Shown here: piece by piece, positions 53,325 through 63,871 of the stretch | Layout of the letters: the number at the start of each line of letters is the position of its first letter | How positions within the stretch are numbered: position 1 is the first letter of the stretch | Source of the DNA: Trichobilharzia regenti | Taxonomy: Eukaryota > Platyhelminthes > Trematoda > Strigeidida > Schistosomatidae | Direction: 5' to 3' | Assembly: GCA_944472135.2 (NCBI GenBank) | Contig: OX235264.1 | Location: 93,258,319-93,322,318, forward strand | Length of the DNA stretch: 64,000 bases | Notes under the pieces: model-generated | Told to the model about the DNA's origin: nothing | The model's input: only the letters and a program-made list of their open reading frames with translations | Databases searched by the model: none | Made by a program: the position numbers and the translations under genes

Positions 53325-55005
53325 TTTTGGTGATATTTTTTGCTACCCTCTTACTAACATCTTTAATGCTTCCTTTTCCGATCACGTTCTACCTTTTGGA
53401 TGGAAAAACATTAAAATTAATCTTATACCAAAACCATCTTCTGGTACTGATATTAAATTTAGGCCTATTGCAATTACTTCTCATTTTATAGAATTGATGG
53501 AAAAATTACTTTTACTTCGTCTTGAACCTTCATTGAAACCTTTTAATGATCCGAAACAATTTGATTACAAACATGGTAGAAGTACTTTGGATGCTGCGGT
53601 CGTCTTATATCACAATGCTGTTTCTTGTTTAGACAAATGTGCCAAATATGTTCGTGGTGCTTTCCTATACTACACATCTGCTTTTGACTCTGTACCTAGG
53701 GGCCTTTTATTAAATAAGCTTTCGTTGACACAAACAGGCTCCTGGGCCAAGAGTTGGTTGCATTCTTATTTTTCCGATAGAATGGAGTATACTGTATATA
53801 ACGGCAAATCTTCTCCTACCTCGCTTACAAAAGCCGGTGTTCCTCAAGGTGCCATCCTCTCTCCTTTTCTTTTTTCTTTCTTCCTACATGACCTGCCTCA
53901 TTCAAACGAAACTAACTTTGTCAAATATGCAGATGATCTGACTGTAACACTGTCTATCACTTCTGCGTCTGACTGCTCCAAACTTAATAGCTTTCTGTTG
54001 GACATCACCAAGTGGTCTAAGTCAAGTGGTCTTATATTAAATCCTTCCAAATGTCAGGCAGTTAACTTCACTTCACTTTCAAGCATCGACGTGACTTACA
54101 TGAACTAGTTAATTCTCATGATGCCTGTAGCATAGATTTCATGGAAATTGAAACCAGGTCAAGCGTTACATACGTTGGATTAGTTCTTTCCTCTGACCTT
54201 TCATGGTCATACCACATCTTATCTATCTCTAAGAAAATGTTTCGTCTTACCTTCCACATTAAAAAGTTAAGACAATCAGGTATCAACCAACCTTTAGTTT
54301 TGCAATTTTTAAACTCCTGTATTTTACCTATTGTACTCTATTGCTCTCCATTAATCTTTCCTGGGCTTCTCAAAAAGACTATATCGTATTACGAAGAGTA
54401 TTAATTGCTGTGTGTGGGGCTTGTGGTCTGTCACTGCGTGAGCTCGCCAATACTACAGTCGAGAGACACATAAATTCCTGTACAAAATGGGCAAGGGCTG
54501 TACTGTCAGACCCTCTGCACCCTCTTTATTCACAACTATCCCCTTGTATCTCATCAGGTAGGACGAGAAGTCAATATAAAAAGTTTTATGCGCGTACCAC
54601 TAAGTACAGAAATTCTACAGTACCCTATTTAGCCCGTACTTTATGTGACGAAGACACATAAGTTACTATGTGATCAGCAAAGTGAATCGGCCCTTTGATT
54701 GTTCATCTTTCTGTATTATATGGTGTCACACTTTCTATCGTTTAATTGTAACTTCGCTGTTTTATTTCAGTTGTTATTACTACTATTACTACAATTTCAT
54801 ACTTTATGCATATTTTTCTCCGTATTGCATAGAGTGATTTGCTATGTAGCTGCTATAACAGCGTTTTATCATTATTATTATGTAATTTTTATTTTTAATT
54901 TTTTTGTCGTTTTTGAGTAAATCAGATGCAATTTTGTACCGAATGCTGAAAATTCCTTGCTGTATCACTAGTACTGTTTTTGGAACAAAGCAAATTATTG
55001 TTATT
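53325..55005 (+). mobile_element. CR1-like LINE copy D, reverse transcriptase to 3' tail
   Basis: Plus strand, 5'-truncated: 'YPLTNIFNASFS' equivalent at 53340-53380, frameshift, MEKLLLLRLEPSLKPFNDPK (53494), GRSTLDAAVVLYHNAV, YYTSAFDSVPRGLLL, SWLHSYFSDRMEY, GVPQGAILSPFLFSFFLHDLP, KYADDLTVTLS (catalytic box), a deletion/frameshift near 54075, RSSVTYVGLVLSSDLSW, a second frameshift near 54370, GRTRSQYKKFYARTTKYRNS. The 3' UTR ends in (ATT)n near 55000. Same subfamily as copy C and more similar to it than A or B; several frame breaks make it dead. Confidence 0.9.
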
Positions 55006-55234
55006 AATAATAAGAAGAACATGACATCAAATGAAGTAGCCAGAGGCTTTGTATCACACGTACTTGCTTAGGAATACTGTCTCTCATTGCGTCATGGGTG
55101 GGAGGAGGGTGACTTCAGACGAATGTCTCATTATTCATATTTCAATTTGTTTGCTCTCCTGCTGAATGTTAGAAGATAGCTCGTCGGTGGTAAGCCAATA
55201 GGGCCTAGAAAACTGGATTTGAGGACAATTGCTC

Positions 55235-55390
55235 GCCCTGGTGGATTTGTGGTCTACGTCTTAGCCCGCCTTGTAACCAGAAGCTCTTGGGTTCTACCCG
55301 GTGTGGTGGGTGCGTACTGTTGAAGAATCCCTAAGTAGGGCGAAAGGATTATCCAGTACTTTCAGTTTTTCCAGTTGTATTGAATTATTA
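55235..55390 (+). repeat. Short interspersed repeat with hammerhead
   Basis: 'gtctacgtcttagcccgccttgtaaccagaagctcttgggttctacccggtg' head (box B-like, degenerate), the hammerhead segment, then 'cagtttttccagttgtattga'. Preceded by 'gaggacaattgctcgcc' (55217), as at 19215, so the 5' module is present as well. Confidence 0.7.
55314..55359 (+). ncRNA. Degenerate hammerhead ribozyme motif
   Basis: GTAC, T-GTTGAAGA (C3 changed to T), stem II CCCTAAGTAGGG (perfect four-pair CCCT/AGGG with AAGT loop), C, GAAA, GGATTATC, C, AGTAC pairing with the first GTAC. The stems are among the best in this window, but the essential C3 is lost. Confidence 0.6.
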
Positions 55391-55744
55391 CCTGTTTCTC
55401 ATGCAGACTGTATATCATTGTTCTGACATTTGCATATCATATTGTATGTTGATTTGATCCTCATTAGTGTTTGTCTTTATCCCACCCTGTTTAATCTCTA
55501 ATTTTAAATTTTCTCCTTATGGTTGTGCAATACACTGAAAATGTGTTACTTCATGATGTAATGAAGTTTGAGCTATGAGTCAACGTGATTCTCACATTGA
55601 AATGTCCCCAGGAATTATTGTTGAGTGGATCTAGGTGACAGAGTTTTCGATCTCACATTGTTGGAAATATTTTACTTGAATCTAAGGCATTTCCTTGTAG
55701 TATATACACATCAGATTATAAGAAATAATAAAAAGACGGTAGCA

Positions 55745-56350
55745 GAGAAAATATTCTTCATTAGAATGGATACTGAACAAAAAGTACTCTTCGCGATAGC
55801 CCCATCATCAGGCTCTACAGTGAATGAATGAATCAGTGTTATGAACAACATTAATTTTGCTGTTCAAATAACATCGAATCAATAACATTGATAGATTACA
55901 GCTCAATAGCATCAACATAGAATAAGCTGAATTTCAGAAAATATTAGGAAAGATAATATTACAAATTCATGAATTTATAGTCTCAACTGAAGGCCAGTCA
56001 GGGCAATAATAGGGGCTGGACTTGCTTCTTTTGAACACAGAGTATTGGTTGTTTGTGGCGGCGAATTGCAATAGCCTCTGCTGTTTGGAGCATGTGGTGC
56101 TCAGATGATTTTGGCAATTTGTACTCTTTCTATGCAAATTTCTTTTCATTCTGCCATCTCGTTTTCTTGTAAGTAGGACATCCAGGAAGGCAATTCTGTC
56201 TTGGGATTCCTATTCGCATGTGAATTTTATAGCCGAATGTACTTCATTGAATTCAGTAATTATTGTACTGTATAAATAACTGTGGAGCCTGATGATGAAG
56301 AGGTTATCGGAAAGAGTACTCTTTGTTCAGTATCCATTCTTTTTCAGAAA
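55745..56350 (-). mobile_element. Short PLE copy bounded by inverted terminal sequences
   Basis: Minus frame 56230-55970 reads RIAFLDVLLTRKRDGRMKRN, HRKSTNCQNHL, FAATNNQYSVFKRSKSSP ('FLDv.l.r..dG.lk.svhRKpT'). Left 55745-55815 (aatggatactgaacaaaaagtactcttcgcgatagcccc...) and right 56280-56350 (...agagtactctttgttcagtatccattc) are inverted to each other. The terminal unit contains CTGATGATG...GAAAGAG in the right copy, faintly like a hammerhead. Confidence 0.7.
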
Positions 56351-56399
56351 TTTTAATGGGCATTTTTAATCAGTTAAAAATATTTGTTTCCGACGAAGT

Positions 56400-58010
56400 C
56401 ATCAATTGGGCTGTATATTCGTGTATATCTAGTTAATTAGGGAGGAAGGTTCACAAGTGTTTCCTGTCAAGGATGAAATTATTAAGATTACAAAGTTTAA
56501 TGATCAGGAAGATCGGATAAAAAGAATTAGTAGGGTCATGACTAAAGAGAAACCTGACTATTTTTGAAATTATGGATACAAAAGTTCGGATAGGAAAGGT
56601 AATAAAATGATCACTATTGAGAGGACTGACTTTTTATGATGACCTTAGTAGAGAAAACATTCGAATATATATATTTCTTTTGTATATAGGTAGCGTGGGT
56701 TGAATAGCTAATATCTCACCTATGCCCAGCTAGATGCCTTGATTACACACCCTTTGAGAGGTTTTTGATTGGATGTTGTGTGGTGGTATGATATAGACAA
56801 TTAGTTCCAACGGAATATTATTCCCACATATTTAGAAAGCATGAACAAATTGAGTGAAGAAATATGCATTCCTGTTTGCTTCAATCAGCAGTTCCTCATC
56901 ATCGGCTGGGTGATTTTTTATATCAAAATTGCTTTTACCAGTCAACTGGTTATTTTGGTTAATCAATATTAGGTATAGGGTAGGTGAGTGAAACCAAGAG
57001 GTTAAAGGTCATCAAAACAAAATAACTAATAGATGATAATAACAAAATATCTAAGTTTTGAAGGAGGGGTGAAAATTAATTATGGATTTCAAGATAAACT
57101 GATCCCTAGGCATTTGCAACAAGTCATTACATAAACAGGAAATTTGTAAAATAATGATGACTCACAGGAATGTATTACTGTTGAGATTAATCAGTAGTAT
57201 ATAAAAGGACGTTCAAATAGGAGAAAGAAAGATTTCGCAAATAGGAAAAAATAAACAATTCAGCGTTGTGGAGAAACATGGGATACGTGAAATGAACACA
57301 AAGAGACAATATGAGGTCCGGAAGTACCACAGCGCGAAGATTTGCAAATAGTGCGTTGAAGATAAGGTGTATACAATTACGACATATTGCGATTTCAAAT
57401 TCCTAGAGAGGATTTCTTCACCAATCCTGCTATCTCCTTCTTTTATACTGTTACCTAAATATATACACGATAGCGTTCTCCCTTTGCTAGCCAGCTAGAC
57501 TGGTTAGTGTTCCCCAGCACGGTCAATGAAAGTAATTAACTCCACATGATCAAGTGAACTGGTGTACGCATTCTGAAGTGGCCTAATGCGACAGCTTGTC
57601 TTTTACATGCTGATTAAGTAGCTTCTTGCAAGAAAATGTCACTCATTCGCTTTGATGTTATTATTGCTATTAAATAGAACCACTTGGATTTGACTACGAA
57701 TAACCGTCTTTTTTCTCGCCCCAAGGAGAGTTTTGTGACTGACTGACTGTATGTCTGTTAAGGAATTTTCTGTTAACTGTCTCAGGAGAATCCAAAGATC
57801 GGTCTCTTGCGTTCAGACCAAAACGAGTCGGTCTTGATGGTTATAAGTGATTTTTGGATCAAACATTCTGTCCCGAACCTAGCTGCTACGTCTATGTCTA
57901 TTGCCTATGTCCTAGACAGATGAGTCCTCCTACCTTCGCGGTCTGTTTTCCACGTCCTGTTGATGTAGGAATAGTTATATATTTTTTGTTATTGATACTT
58001 TTGATTACAG
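56400..58010. other. No gene or recognised repeat
   Basis: About 1.6 kb without recognisable coding potential, mostly AT-rich. Contains a 'tcatcatcggctggg' stretch but no family-level similarity to other parts of the window. Confidence 0.45.
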
Positions 58011-58014
58011 CTTG

Positions 58015-58175
58015 ATTCCACACCGCACTTTTGGTACGAATATGTAATTTTCAGCATGTGATATCGTTAGCCCAAATTTTGCAGGCCGACCATAAATATC
58101 AGGTGTGCGTTGGCAGGGAACCGAACCTCGGACCATGCGCATGGTCGGCGAGAGTCCTAACCAATTTCTACTGAT
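58015..58175 (-). repeat. tRNA-derived SINE (family 2), minus copy
   Basis: Reverse strand: 'gagaccgaggttcggttccctgcc'-type box B and 'acgcacacctgatatttatggtcggcc', then 'gcaaaatttgggctaacgatatcacatgctgaaaat', ending with 'cgtaccaaaagtgcggtg'. Same body as 21570-21720. Confidence 0.7.
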
Positions 58176-58274
58176 CCGTCAGGTACCATCGTGTTTTGAA
58201 GGGCTGTGGGGGATGAATAAAGGAAAATCTTGTCTAGCTTACACACTAAGCTAAAAAGAACCTTAAAATCAAGT

Positions 58275-58435
58275 ATCTGTGCGTCGGTGGACCAGCAGTT
58301 AGAACGTTCGCCGACCATGCACATCGTCCGGGGTTCGATCCCCGGCCGACGCATTCCTTCACCTCGCTGAGCCAGAAATGATGCTGGTAAAGAGGAAAGG
58401 TTGGGCATGAGGCTAGCAACCCCATCCTGTAAAAT
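58275..58435 (+). repeat. tRNA-derived SINE (family 2), plus copy with tRNA-like ends
   Basis: 'gcgtcggtggaccagcagttagaacg' head, then 'ccggggttcgatccccgg' (perfect T-arm-like hairpin with box B) and 'ccgacgc', which pairs with the initial gcgtcgg like an acceptor stem. D and anticodon arms do not fold properly, so it is a SINE head, not a functional tRNA gene. It faces the minus copy 100 bp upstream. Confidence 0.75.
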
Positions 58436-58744
58436 TAAACACTGCTACAGATTTTATTTTTATTTATTTTATTTAAACGCATAAAATCTTGGTACAATAT
58501 GGCACCAAGAAGGATGCGTCACACAATAATAATAAAACAACATAGATCAAAAGAATAAAAGAAAGAGGAATATATTTATATAAGTAGAGAACGGATAAAC
58601 AACTTCATCTGGAAGGAAAACAGTCATGCTTAACAAGTTCAAACAGTATTCGTTAACTATCATCAGGAAGGGAAGAAAGAAGAAAACTACAACACGTGTA
58701 GTAGCACGCGACAAGTTTCATTGATTGTTTGTTGCTTTATTCAA

Positions 58745-59130
58745 TTCATTGTGTGAGGGCTGAGATACTGCCCGGGTGCCCAGACCGAAGCAGGCGGTTT
58801 TCTTAAAGGACGGCCCCCCGAGCCCTTGACTTGGAGTCTAATCCCCAAGGCAGCGGAGCAGCGTCAGGAGCTGCATTCCCATGTTTGACGGTGACCCATA
58901 TGGGTTCATACGCCATTTGATCCGATTGGATACTGGAACCCATGTACCCCATGGTAACTGCTTTTAGTTTAACCGCTAACCATACAACCTTCCTGACATG
59001 GTAGGACCTGCAGGGACATGAATCCCAACCAGTTTAGCTTGTTGGGTCATTACGGTATTCAAGTCCGACCACCACTGCAAGGTAGCAGTTATCGGCCGGG
59101 ACTGCTGCAGAAACTTCAAGCCACTAGCTT
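58745..59130. repeat. Interspersed repeat (also at 42845-43065), longer copy
   Basis: 'gggctgagatactgcccggg' to 'caagccactagcttgagg'. Shares 'ttgacttggagtctaatccc', 'cagcgtcaggagctgcattccc', 'acgccatttgatccg' and 'catgtaccccatggtaactgc' with the other copy. No coding content was recognised; open frames at 58976-59395 read through it. Confidence 0.65.
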
Positions 59131-59820
59131 GAGGCCCTATATTCCACTGGGAACGTGAAGGAAATAAAAAAAAACAAGTATCATCCAGTTTTGTTAAACT
59201 CTTATGCTTCTTCTTTCTTCCCTTTTTGGCGTTTTTCGGGTGTATTTTTACCAAAAGTGTTCCATTTATATGACTATTCCAGTCTCCATATATAATCTCT
59301 TTATTGATCACCTTTTCAGATATCGTTTTGTTGTTTACTTCTAAACGACCTGTAATAAAGACAATCAATTTTACTAGATTTACCATCAACATCATCGTTT
59401 TTAATTTTCTATGAATGAAGGTTTTTAATATATCCTTATTTTTAGATAGATTATGTCCAACTTTTAGGTGAAATATCTTGCATGAATTATCTGCCCCAGG
59501 ATGCTAAGGGTGTATAGTTTTATGTTATAGAAATTATCATGGTTCTATCAGGAAGATGGATAGAAAAGCTGGTATGCCTGTTTTCAAAGTTATTCGGGGA
59601 ATTTTATTGGACAATATTCCCACCAATAAAAGTCCCCCAGTCTGAAGTCAAGTAACACGGAGTTAATCTGGAGAGATGATATTGCAGCTGGGGCGCTCTC
59701 TCCAGAAACTTAGTGCGTCATGAAAAGCATTTCTAACAGGTCATTGCAGACTGTATCAGCAGTTGACACCTACACTGGCTGGCCCCATACTGAAGATCAA
59801 ATAGCCAGCTGGCCACTCTG
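59130..59820. other. No confident feature
   Basis: Non-coding by inspection; 59600-59820 may be the upstream part of the RTE remnant that becomes recognisable at about 59820. Confidence 0.35.
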
Positions 59821-60170
59821 AAAGAATTAGCTAGAAGAAACTCTAGAGAAGAACGAACCAACCAAGAGACGATCGCTCAACAAATGTGTAGGAGGAAATG
59901 GAGATGGATGGATAGACCGTATGTTGAGGGGACCGTCAAATGACACTGCGCTCCAAGCCATTGCTTGAGTGGAACATGAATGTGAAACGATGAGTTAAGC
60001 ATTTGCCCGTGGATAACATGCGGTAGATAGCTTCAGGAGGGGATGGAAGCTTAAGAAGAAATATAAACGCCGGCTGAAGAGGATGGCAGACAGTAGGATG
60101 AAGCGGAGTTGTTGCAGTCAAGGTCAATGGAATAAAGGCCACTGATTACGGTACTCAGGCACTATCTGAT
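59820..60170 (+). mobile_element. RTE (SR2-like) LINE remnant, C-terminal end
   Basis: Plus frames: 'QQMCRRKWRWMDRPYVE' (59880-59925, RTE 'R.RKWrWiGHtLRk'), 'NDTALQA' (ND.a.QAL block), 'HLKKKYKRRLKRMADSRMKRSC' and 'KVNGIKATD' near the end. Same layout as 240-420. Ends about 60165. Confidence 0.65.
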
Positions 60171-60690
60171 AATTTCTCGCAACACTGATTCAGATTACTG
60201 TTTGGATCAACAGTACACCACGTTATAGGCTGACAGCCAAGTCCCAGTGAATGGTATGGGAGCTACTAGGATGACATTCATGGTACATGTCCAAACCACT
60301 GAACCCAGCGTCTCAAAGATGACATTATTTATTGGAAGACGATCCATACCTTTTTCAAACACACATTCAGACCTCAAAAAATTTGAGTTTATGATGCTAC
60401 TGGACATCAGAAATTCCAAAGGTAGAATTCTCAACTTTCCTCAGCTCGGATAGGTTAGAATTTACAGGAATCTGTGCGCTAAAGCATTATTATCTCGAAC
60501 TTCAACGACTAGGCTAATGTCATGACGATACCAGATATTCCTGAGGTTGTTGTATGGTGTCGCATCCTTCACTATAGGGTTAAAGATTTCTCCCTTAATA
60601 AAGTCCGTGCATGGAATGTATTCTGCAAATCTAGTCTGAATATAACTAATGCCTATCTAGAATGACAATCACCACTGATTACTTGATTCA
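60170..60690. other. No confident feature
   Basis: Non-coding sequence between two opposite RTE remnants; an open frame at 60247-60453 shows no recognisable similarity. Confidence 0.35.
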
Positions 60691-60694
60691 AGCT

Positions 60695-61600
60695 TATTAT
60701 TATTCCGTTGGTTTCTGATTGGAACATAGGGCTTCAACAACACATCTCCAATCTGTTCTATTCTCTGCTGTCTTCTTCACCTGGCTAGCCACACGACTGC
60801 CCATAATCTCTCATCACTTCCTGCCCCTCCTCCAACTGACACGATCTCCTCTATGTCACCCTCGCTCGCACCAACCATCCACTCGTCGCTTCACATTGGG
60901 ATTCCATTTGAATGATATTATTCGACGACCTTCTCAATGTACGCTAGATCCATCCTTCTCCCCTTTCTCCTACACATTTGTTGAGCAATCGGTCTTCGTT
61001 TGTTGGTTTGTAGCCAGTGATAGCATCCATGTTGCTGGTTCTTTCTGGCCGGTTAGCTGGCCATTTGATCTTCAATATGCAGCCAGCGAAGGTGTCAGCT
61101 GTTGATAAAAGTCTCCAATGACCAATTGGAAATACTTTTCGTGAAGCACACGCAGTCCAAGTTTCCGACCCGTATAGAAGAACTGGTTGACTTCATATTT
61201 GTGTTGCAAATCCGAATCTTGTTGATCATGCTGGTGAGTGACAGCAGAAGATCCACAGACTGGTTGCAGTTTGATAAACGCGTGCGTATCTTGCCTTTGC
61301 GATTCTGGCCGGCTGGCTGGCTGGCTTTGACATCTTCATCAGTTCTGCCTGTCTGTGATAGAAACCATGCATCCTGAGTGGGCAAGTGAAGGCAGGAAGT
61401 AACCTGTGTCAAATCTCTCTCGTTGATGGTGATTGGTGCTGACTGCTTCTTCTACTAGTTTGTTGGTTTTTGCGTGTAAATCTTCAAGTGTTTGTAACAT
61501 AAAACATAAATCATCCGCCTCGAAATCTAGATCTTCTGGAGTCTTCTTTTCGCTCCAGCTTTGAAGATATTCGTTACGGTCGTCAGAAAAACATCTTCAA
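60695..61600 (-). mobile_element. RTE (SR2-like) LINE remnant, minus
   Basis: Minus strand: EDLDFEADDLCFMLQTLEDL (61460-61540; RTE catalytic box with an inserted E, DFADD to DFEADD), KTNKLVEEAVSTN, DEDVKASQPAGQNRKGKIRT, NKIRICNTNMKSTSSSIRVG ('.kvrIfNtNVKtvLLYGaEtW'), then a degraded end. A frame break separates the blocks. Sister of the copy at 14230-14735. Confidence 0.7.
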
Positions 61601-62195
61601 CAGCGTTCGTCTATAAATGACTTAGTAAAAACTGTTGAGACTACTCATCGTGTCCTTGTGGTCAATTCATTTTCCTAGTATCCCACCTATTCGTCTCTCT
61701 AAGCCTATGTCCATGAAGTTGAATCTTTCGTCATCTTCTTGTTCCCATTCGAAAGTGATGCCTTCATTTACATTGTTGAATAACCTAAACATATATGAAG
61801 CCTGTTTCAAATGACTGGTATACAGTTAAGTTTGTCGTCTACTTGTGTATACTAAACTGTTTTTTCATCAGTTCCACGCTTTAGATTTTCCTCTTCAAGA
61901 TTACCCCGTAAAAATATCTCAATAATTTAATAATTCCGATTGTAACATTAAGAACACAATATGCAGTGAAGAGACTCTTCAACGAATTTGTTATCCAACT
62001 GTACAATTGTTTAAAAATGGTGTTTCTGACAAATTATATTCTACCGATAATTTCCAAACTAGGATGAAAGAGCTGTCTGTCAGTACTCCTCCATGCTGAT
62101 TTTTAATGGTTCTCTAAATGATACCAATCCATGATCAACTCGTAAAAAGAAATTTAATCAAGTGTTGTTTTGTAGGGATTTGGTTAATTGGTTAC
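61600..62195. other. Probable RTE extension, otherwise unassigned
   Basis: Near 61690-61770 the minus strand gives 'SNGNKKMTKDSTSWT'-like text compatible with the RTE RT core, but too degraded to claim. Nothing else recognised to 62195. Confidence 0.35.
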
Positions 62196-62199
62196 AGGA

Positions 62200-62430
62200 T
62201 TTCATCATGAGCTGACATTAGTTAGAAAACCATTGGAAAACCAGCTGGGAGTACTGGACAGCCAGCTGTTCCGTCCCAGTTTGAGACTCTTCAGATGTAC
62301 GCATCCACCACAGGAGGTTCGAACCCAGGACCTTCTGGTTACAAGGTGAGCCAGCTCGTACACTATTAAGCCACTGGGAGTCAATCCAATGGCCCATGAA
62401 TTTCAACTTCTGCCAATTCACAACATAGCG
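62200..62430 (-). repeat. Short interspersed repeat with hammerhead (minus)
   Basis: Best-preserved full arrangement on the minus strand: 'cccagtggcttaatagtgtacgagctggctcac' (box A-like), 'aaggtcctgggttcgaacctcctgtgg' (box B GGTTCGAAC), 'gatgcgtac', hammerhead, 'cccagctggttttccaatggttttctaactaatgtcagctcatgatg'. The copy at 62540 faces the opposite way 110 bp on. Confidence 0.8.
62251..62300 (-). ncRNA. Hammerhead ribozyme motif, nearly complete
   Basis: Minus strand: GTAC (stem I), AT, CTGAAGA (canonical CUGANGA), GTCTC / AAACT / GGGAC (stem II, one mismatch), GGAA in place of GAAA (one core change), ACAGC/GCTGT (stem III, 5 bp with TG loop), C as cleavage nucleotide, then CAGTAC closing stem I. 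Topology is type I, as known for Sm-alpha. Only one core base is off, so activity is doubtful but not excluded. Confidence 0.7.
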
Positions 62431-62539
62431 TGACCGCTAGCCAATGTCTTCGGCGAGTATTTGTCCTCACACTCGACCCGCTGCACCCTATTGGTCACGA
62501 CTTCCCACTGGAACCCAGGTAACCACCTACTTGAATAGG

Positions 62540-62765
62540 GCCAGTGGCCAGTGAATTCAAGGATCATTGGATACGGTCCCAGTGGCTTAATGATATACGA
62601 GCTTGCCTTGTAACCGGAAGGTCCATGGTTCGAAATCTAGTGGGTGCGTACTACCGATGATTTCCAAAAACTAGGATGAAACAGCTGTCCAGTACTCCCA
62701 GCTTTTTTCCAATGGTTCTCTAACTAATGTCAGCTCATGATGAAATCCTGTAATCTTTCATCTCT
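62540..62765 (+). repeat. Short interspersed repeat with hammerhead (plus)
   Basis: 'cccagtggcttaatgatatacgagcttgcct' head, 'ccatggttcgaaatctagtggg' box-B-like, the hammerhead, and the same 'ttccaatggttctctaactaatgtcagctcatgatgaaatcctg' end as the minus copy at 62200. The two copies form an inverted pair. Confidence 0.8.
62647..62695 (+). ncRNA. Hammerhead ribozyme motif, nearly complete
   Basis: GTAC (stem I), TA, CCGATGA (canonical except U4 to C), TTTCC / AAAAACTA / GGAT (stem II about 4 bp), GAAA (intact), CAGCTGT (short palindromic stem III), C, CAGTAC closing stem I. One core change, at a different position from that in 62251-62300; together the two copies support the ancestral core. 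Confidence 0.7.
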
Positions 62766-62994
62766 TTGTGGCTGTTTCTTGAATGTCAAATCATCTAACT
62801 GCTAACTGATGAAATGCTGAGAGAAATCTAATCCTTAGTAACCAACTCGTGAAAATTATATTCTATTAGGAAATTCAAACAGTTTATAAGTCATCTCACC
62901 TACAGCTTGATTGGTTGCTTATTGGGTGTTTGCACGCCTTCTAGGCTACTCGTATTTTTACTTATTGTTTCCTTGATCTGAAGTTTTACCTTTT

Positions 62995-63010
62995 GTGTGT
63001 GTGTGTGTGA
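62995..63010. repeat. (GT)n microsatellite, short
   Basis: Seven to eight GT dinucleotides in a row. Confidence 0.9.
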
Positions 63011-63039
63011 TTTTCTTCCTATAGATCAGTAGATTTGGT

Positions 63040-63260
63040 CTCTATTAATGCGTCTATTAACTAGTACGTTCAAGGTCACCAACAGAGATGATTTATCACC
63101 TCTTAGAGAAATCTCAGACCTCAAGTCAAATTAAAGTATGCGCTGATAATGTTGCCTAGTAAAGGGCAATGAAAGCTCAGCAAATAAACCATCCAGCTCA
63201 GAGGACACAACTTCATCAAAATCATCCACCTGAGCTACAAATCTTCTCCATTATATCTAT
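63040..63260. repeat. Interspersed repeat (also at 42350-42560)
   Basis: 'caaggtcaccaacagagatgat' and 'aaattaaagtatgcgctgataatgttgcc ... aagctcagcaaataaaccatccagctca ... catccacctgagctacaaatcttctcc' match the right half of 42160-42560. It abuts the region upstream of the epimerase gene. Confidence 0.65.
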
Positions 63261-63709
63261 AGAGTAGTACATAGAATGTATAGATGTTATTATGGACTGT
63301 AAAACTATAGGAAGTTTAGAACGAATAAAACGCCACAAGTTAGCATGAATTCCATAGACAATCTCTAAATAATTTTCGGGGTAGGTAGGGTGACAGAAGT
63401 CGATCAAGTGTTCTAGAATATAGCTGCCTTGTAAAACCATATTGGAATATGTCCTTATATCCATGTGGAAAGTATTCTCTGTCTAGGGTCAATGTAACTT
63501 GCTCCACAATAGCAGGTTAACTGACAGATTCATGCAGAGGTGGCCAGACGACGGAGCTTATCTTTCTATCTCATCGAAATGTGTGCTAATACAAGATCCA
63601 ATGGACTACCCATCCTCTCTCTACCATCTTGGAACTGTATACTGTTGTTACATGCTAAGAGAAGTTGTTGATCCATTTATCAATTTAATGTTTCTTCTCT
63701 TGTGAATAG
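63261..63709. other. Sequence upstream of the epimerase exons
   Basis: Probably repeat plus 5' intron of the methylmalonyl-CoA epimerase gene. A minus frame here (63222-63464) looks protein-like but overlaps a repeat; part of it ('cttgatcgacttctgtcac.ct.cctacc') recurs at 20255-20285. A polypyrimidine tract and AG just before 63710 make the end of an intron. Confidence 0.6.
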
Positions 63710-63820
63710 CGTTCATGGAAAGTTACTCGGTTGAATCATATCGCAATAGCCGTACCAGATTTAGAAAAAGCCACTGCATTTTATCGTGATGTTCTGTGTG
63801 CCACTGTGAGTGAACCAAAG
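63710..63820 (+). CDS. MCEE: Methylmalonyl-CoA epimerase, exon (N-terminal VOC half)
   Basis: 111 bp exon between an acceptor (tttcttctcttgtgaatag) and a donor (AAG|GTGAGT), phase 0 on both sides. The peptide includes WKVTRLNHIAIAVPDLEKA, then TAFYRDVLCATVSEPK. The 'LNHiAiAVPDLEKA.aFY...Lga.VsE' block is the start of the VOC-fold domain of methylmalonyl-CoA epimerase; the histidine in LNH is a metal ligand in this family. The enzyme interconverts (R)- and (S)-methylmalonyl-CoA in the mitochondrial matrix. This is a step of propionate metabolism, important in flatworms. The first exon with the start codon and targeting peptide is not identified. Confidence 0.95.
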
Positions 63821-63871
63821 GTGAGTTGTTGCGTATTATATAATTTTTCACTCCTTATTCGGTTTCTTTAG
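63821..63871 (+). other. 51 bp intron of the epimerase gene
   Basis: GTGAGT ... TTTCTTTAG, very short. Very short introns near the 5' end of genes are a recognised feature of schistosome genes. Confidence 0.9.

Noticed and set aside
58275..58350. Possible tRNA gene
   Set aside because: Acceptor and T arms fold, but D and anticodon arms do not, and a SINE body follows. The same head and body occur at three other places in the window.
58976..59395. 139-codon minus frame
   Set aside because: Its C-terminal half reads through the interspersed repeat 58745-59130; the rest is Lys-rich without a domain.
63222..63464. Minus-strand 80-codon frame (…LEHLIDFCHPTYPENYLEIVYG…) that looks like a host exon
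   Set aside because: Its end lies in the repeat shared with 42350-42560, and its middle ('gatcgacttctgtcac...cctacc') recurs at 20255-20285. It is therefore repeat-derived, and no splice sites fit.
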